Shown: piece by piece, positions 62,842 to 64,000 of the stretch | Position numbering within the stretch: position 1 is the stretch's first letter | Layout of the letters: every line of letters starts with the position of its first letter | From: Acidiphilium sp. C61 | GTDB lineage: Bacteria > Pseudomonadota > Alphaproteobacteria > Acetobacterales > Acetobacteraceae | Reading direction: 5' to 3' | Assembly: GCF_902712915.1 (NCBI RefSeq) | Contig: NZ_CACTIA010000005.1 | Coordinates: 620,001 to 684,000, forward strand | DNA length: 64,000 bases | Notes under the pieces: model-generated | What the model was told of the DNA's origin: nothing | Seen by the model: only the letters and a program-made list of their open reading frames with translations | The model's database searches: none | Translations under genes and position numbers: made by a program

Positions 62842-63612
62842 TCAGTTTTTACGGTTACCCATGAACTGCAGGAGAAACAGGAACAGGTTAATGAAATTCA
62901 AATATAACTGAAGCGCATCATATACACTTCGCTTCGCTGCTACATCGTCGCCGAAGCGGGATCCATATTGGAGATAATCCGCTTTGATTCTTTGCGTATC
63001 GTAAGCGGCGAGGCCAGTGAAAATCAGAACGCCAATCGCACTGATCGCGAATTGCACCACAGGGGAGTGCAGAAAAATATTTACGATCATGGCAACCAGC
63101 AGTCCAATGACACCCATCACCAGGAAACTGCCGAATTTGGTAAGGTCATTCCGCGTCGTGTAGCCGTAAAGGCTCATGCTGCCAAAGGTAACGGCCGTGA
63201 CAAAGAATGTCGTCAGAATAGACTGGCCGGTATAGACAAGGAAGATATTGGTTAGGCTCGCCCCCATCACAGCGCAGAACGCCCAGAACAGTGCCTGAGC
63301 CTGCGTCGTGCTGAGTTTGTTCACACCGAACGACATCACGAGCATGAACCCGAGCGGCGCGAAAATGCTGATATAAGCCAATATTCCCGGCTGACGTATC
63401 ATCGCGCCGCCAGGCGCCGCCACAAGGGGGTAAAAGGCGTTGATAAGGCCGGTATTGGCGATTGCGTAGGAGACGATCGCCGTCAGCAGAAGGCCAGACG
63501 CCATCCAATTATAGACCCGCAGCATGTATGCCCGCAGGCCTTCGTCCAGAACGCCTGTACCTGCCGCAACCGATGCGCTGCGATAGGAACGCATGTCAGG
63601 ACCCATAGCCAT
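62842..63612 (-). CDS. Bax inhibitor-1/YccA family membrane protein
   Basis: A 256-residue protein with seven hydrophobic helices (for example SIFAPLGFMLVMSFGVNKL and TFGSMSLYGYTTRNDLTKFG). The family C-terminal block YDTQRIKADYLQYGSRFGDD is followed by a final helix. It belongs to the BI-1/YccA/YbhL group, inner-membrane proteins implicated in ion leak and stress tolerance. It stands between the PTS operon terminator and rpsO, on the same strand as rpsO. Confidence 0.9.
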   Translation of the reverse strand: MAMGPDMRSYRSASVAAGTGVLDEGLRAYMLRVYNWMASGLLLTAIVSYAIANTGLINAFYPLVAAPGGAMIRQPGILAYISIFAPLGFMLVMSFGVNKLSTTQAQALFWAFCAVMGASLTNIFLVYTGQSILTTFFVTAVTFGSMSLYGYTTRNDLTKFGSFLVMGVIGLLVAMIVNIFLHSPVVQFAISAIGVLIFTGLAAYDTQRIKADYLQYGSRFGDDVAAKRSVYDALQLYLNFINLFLFLLQFMGNRKN

Positions 63613-63750
63613 GATTGCTTGCCACTCCTCGTCAGGCGGCGGAATGCCACCATCAGCCTTATTTTGGCCATTCGCGCCCGCCGATCAAGCATAATCGGCG
63701 GGCGGAGGATGAGATCGGTGTAACGATTTGGCGTTTGGAGGGAATTCAGC

Positions 63751-64000
63751 TCAGCGACGCAGGCCGAGACGACCGATCAGGGCTTCGTAACGCTTCACAT
63801 CCTGACGCTTGACATAGTCCAGAAGGCGGCGCCGGCGACCGACGAGCATGAGGAGGCCGCGGCGCGAGTGGAAATCCTTCGCATGCGTCTTCAGATGCTC
63901 GGTGAGATTGACAATCCGTTCGGTCAGAAGCGCAACCTGCACTTCCGGGCTGCCCGTGTCGCTGGGCTGTTTCGCGTATTCGCCAATCAGTTCCTGCCGG
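63751..64000 (-). CDS. rpsO: 30S ribosomal protein S15, N-terminus cut by window edge
   Basis: The minus strand encodes [20 protein letters not shown], then [20 protein letters not shown] and [20 protein letters not shown], ending LIGRLGLRR: ribosomal protein S15, which binds the central domain of 16S rRNA. Only the first few residues lie beyond the right edge. The pnp gene usually adjacent to rpsO would be downstream on the minus strand, but here a BI-1-like gene follows instead. Confidence 0.95.
   Translation of the reverse strand, partial: RQELIGEYAKQPSDTGSPEVQVALLTERIVNLTEHLKTHAKDFHSRRGLLMLVGRRRRLLDYVKRQDVKRYEALIGRLGLRR

Overview
The window is a high-GC alphaproteobacterial chromosome segment. 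Gene families and local orders (hprK-rapZ-EIIA-HPr, ybeZ-ybeY-ybeX, mutY divergent from a DUF721 gene, a zf-CHCC gene upstream of polA, an ScfR-type regulator divergent from isocitrate lyase) and the arsenic genes fit the Rhodospirillales/Acetobacteraceae, perhaps an Acidiphilium-like acidophile. That placement is inference from gene content, not a database match.

Layout. 1-22.8 kb is mostly core: partial oligoendopeptidase F, rlmJ-gpsA, HAD hydrolase, MscS channel, cysteine synthase, rhodanese, MFS exporter, map, radC, comF, grxC, gamma carbonic anhydrase, the glyoxylate-shunt pair scfR-like/aceA, mutY/dciA-like, and zf-CHCC/polA. A tRNA-Arg(CCG) at 22.95 kb marks the edge of an accessory region, 23.16-33.64 kb. 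This holds five copies or remnants of one ~835-bp IS5-family element (IS427-like), an internally deleted IS256 element, IS3 scraps, an IS5-family element with two nonsense mutations, and three strikingly AT-rich glycosyltransferase genes.

33.6-35.8 kb carries lrgAB and a divergent LysR gene. 35.9-43.2 kb is a GC-rich surface-polysaccharide operon: UDP-glucose dehydrogenase, a methyltransferase-glycosyltransferase fusion, a 1046-aa methyltransferase with a tandem-repeat solenoid, and an RgpF-like protein. It is followed by plsC and the miaB-phoH-ybeY-corC housekeeping run. 49.3-53.8 kb encodes an Ehu-type amino-acid/ectoine ABC importer plus a class V aminotransferase, then tRNA-Thr(TGT) and a cyclase-family hydrolase. 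55.2-57.6 kb is an arsRCB cluster; 57.6-59.8 kb is a two-component system; 60.7-62.8 kb is a regulatory PTS-type cluster (HprK, RapZ, EIIA, HPr) without enzyme I. A Bax-inhibitor-1-like gene and a partial rpsO close the window.

The most unusual items are a family of composite palindromic (BIME-like) repeats at four or more sites, the methyltransferase-solenoid protein with ~75-residue repeats, two independent glycosyltransferase-methyltransferase fusions, a His/Asp-rich tail on isocitrate lyase, and a clean 17-bp operator-like palindrome between that gene and its presumed regulator.
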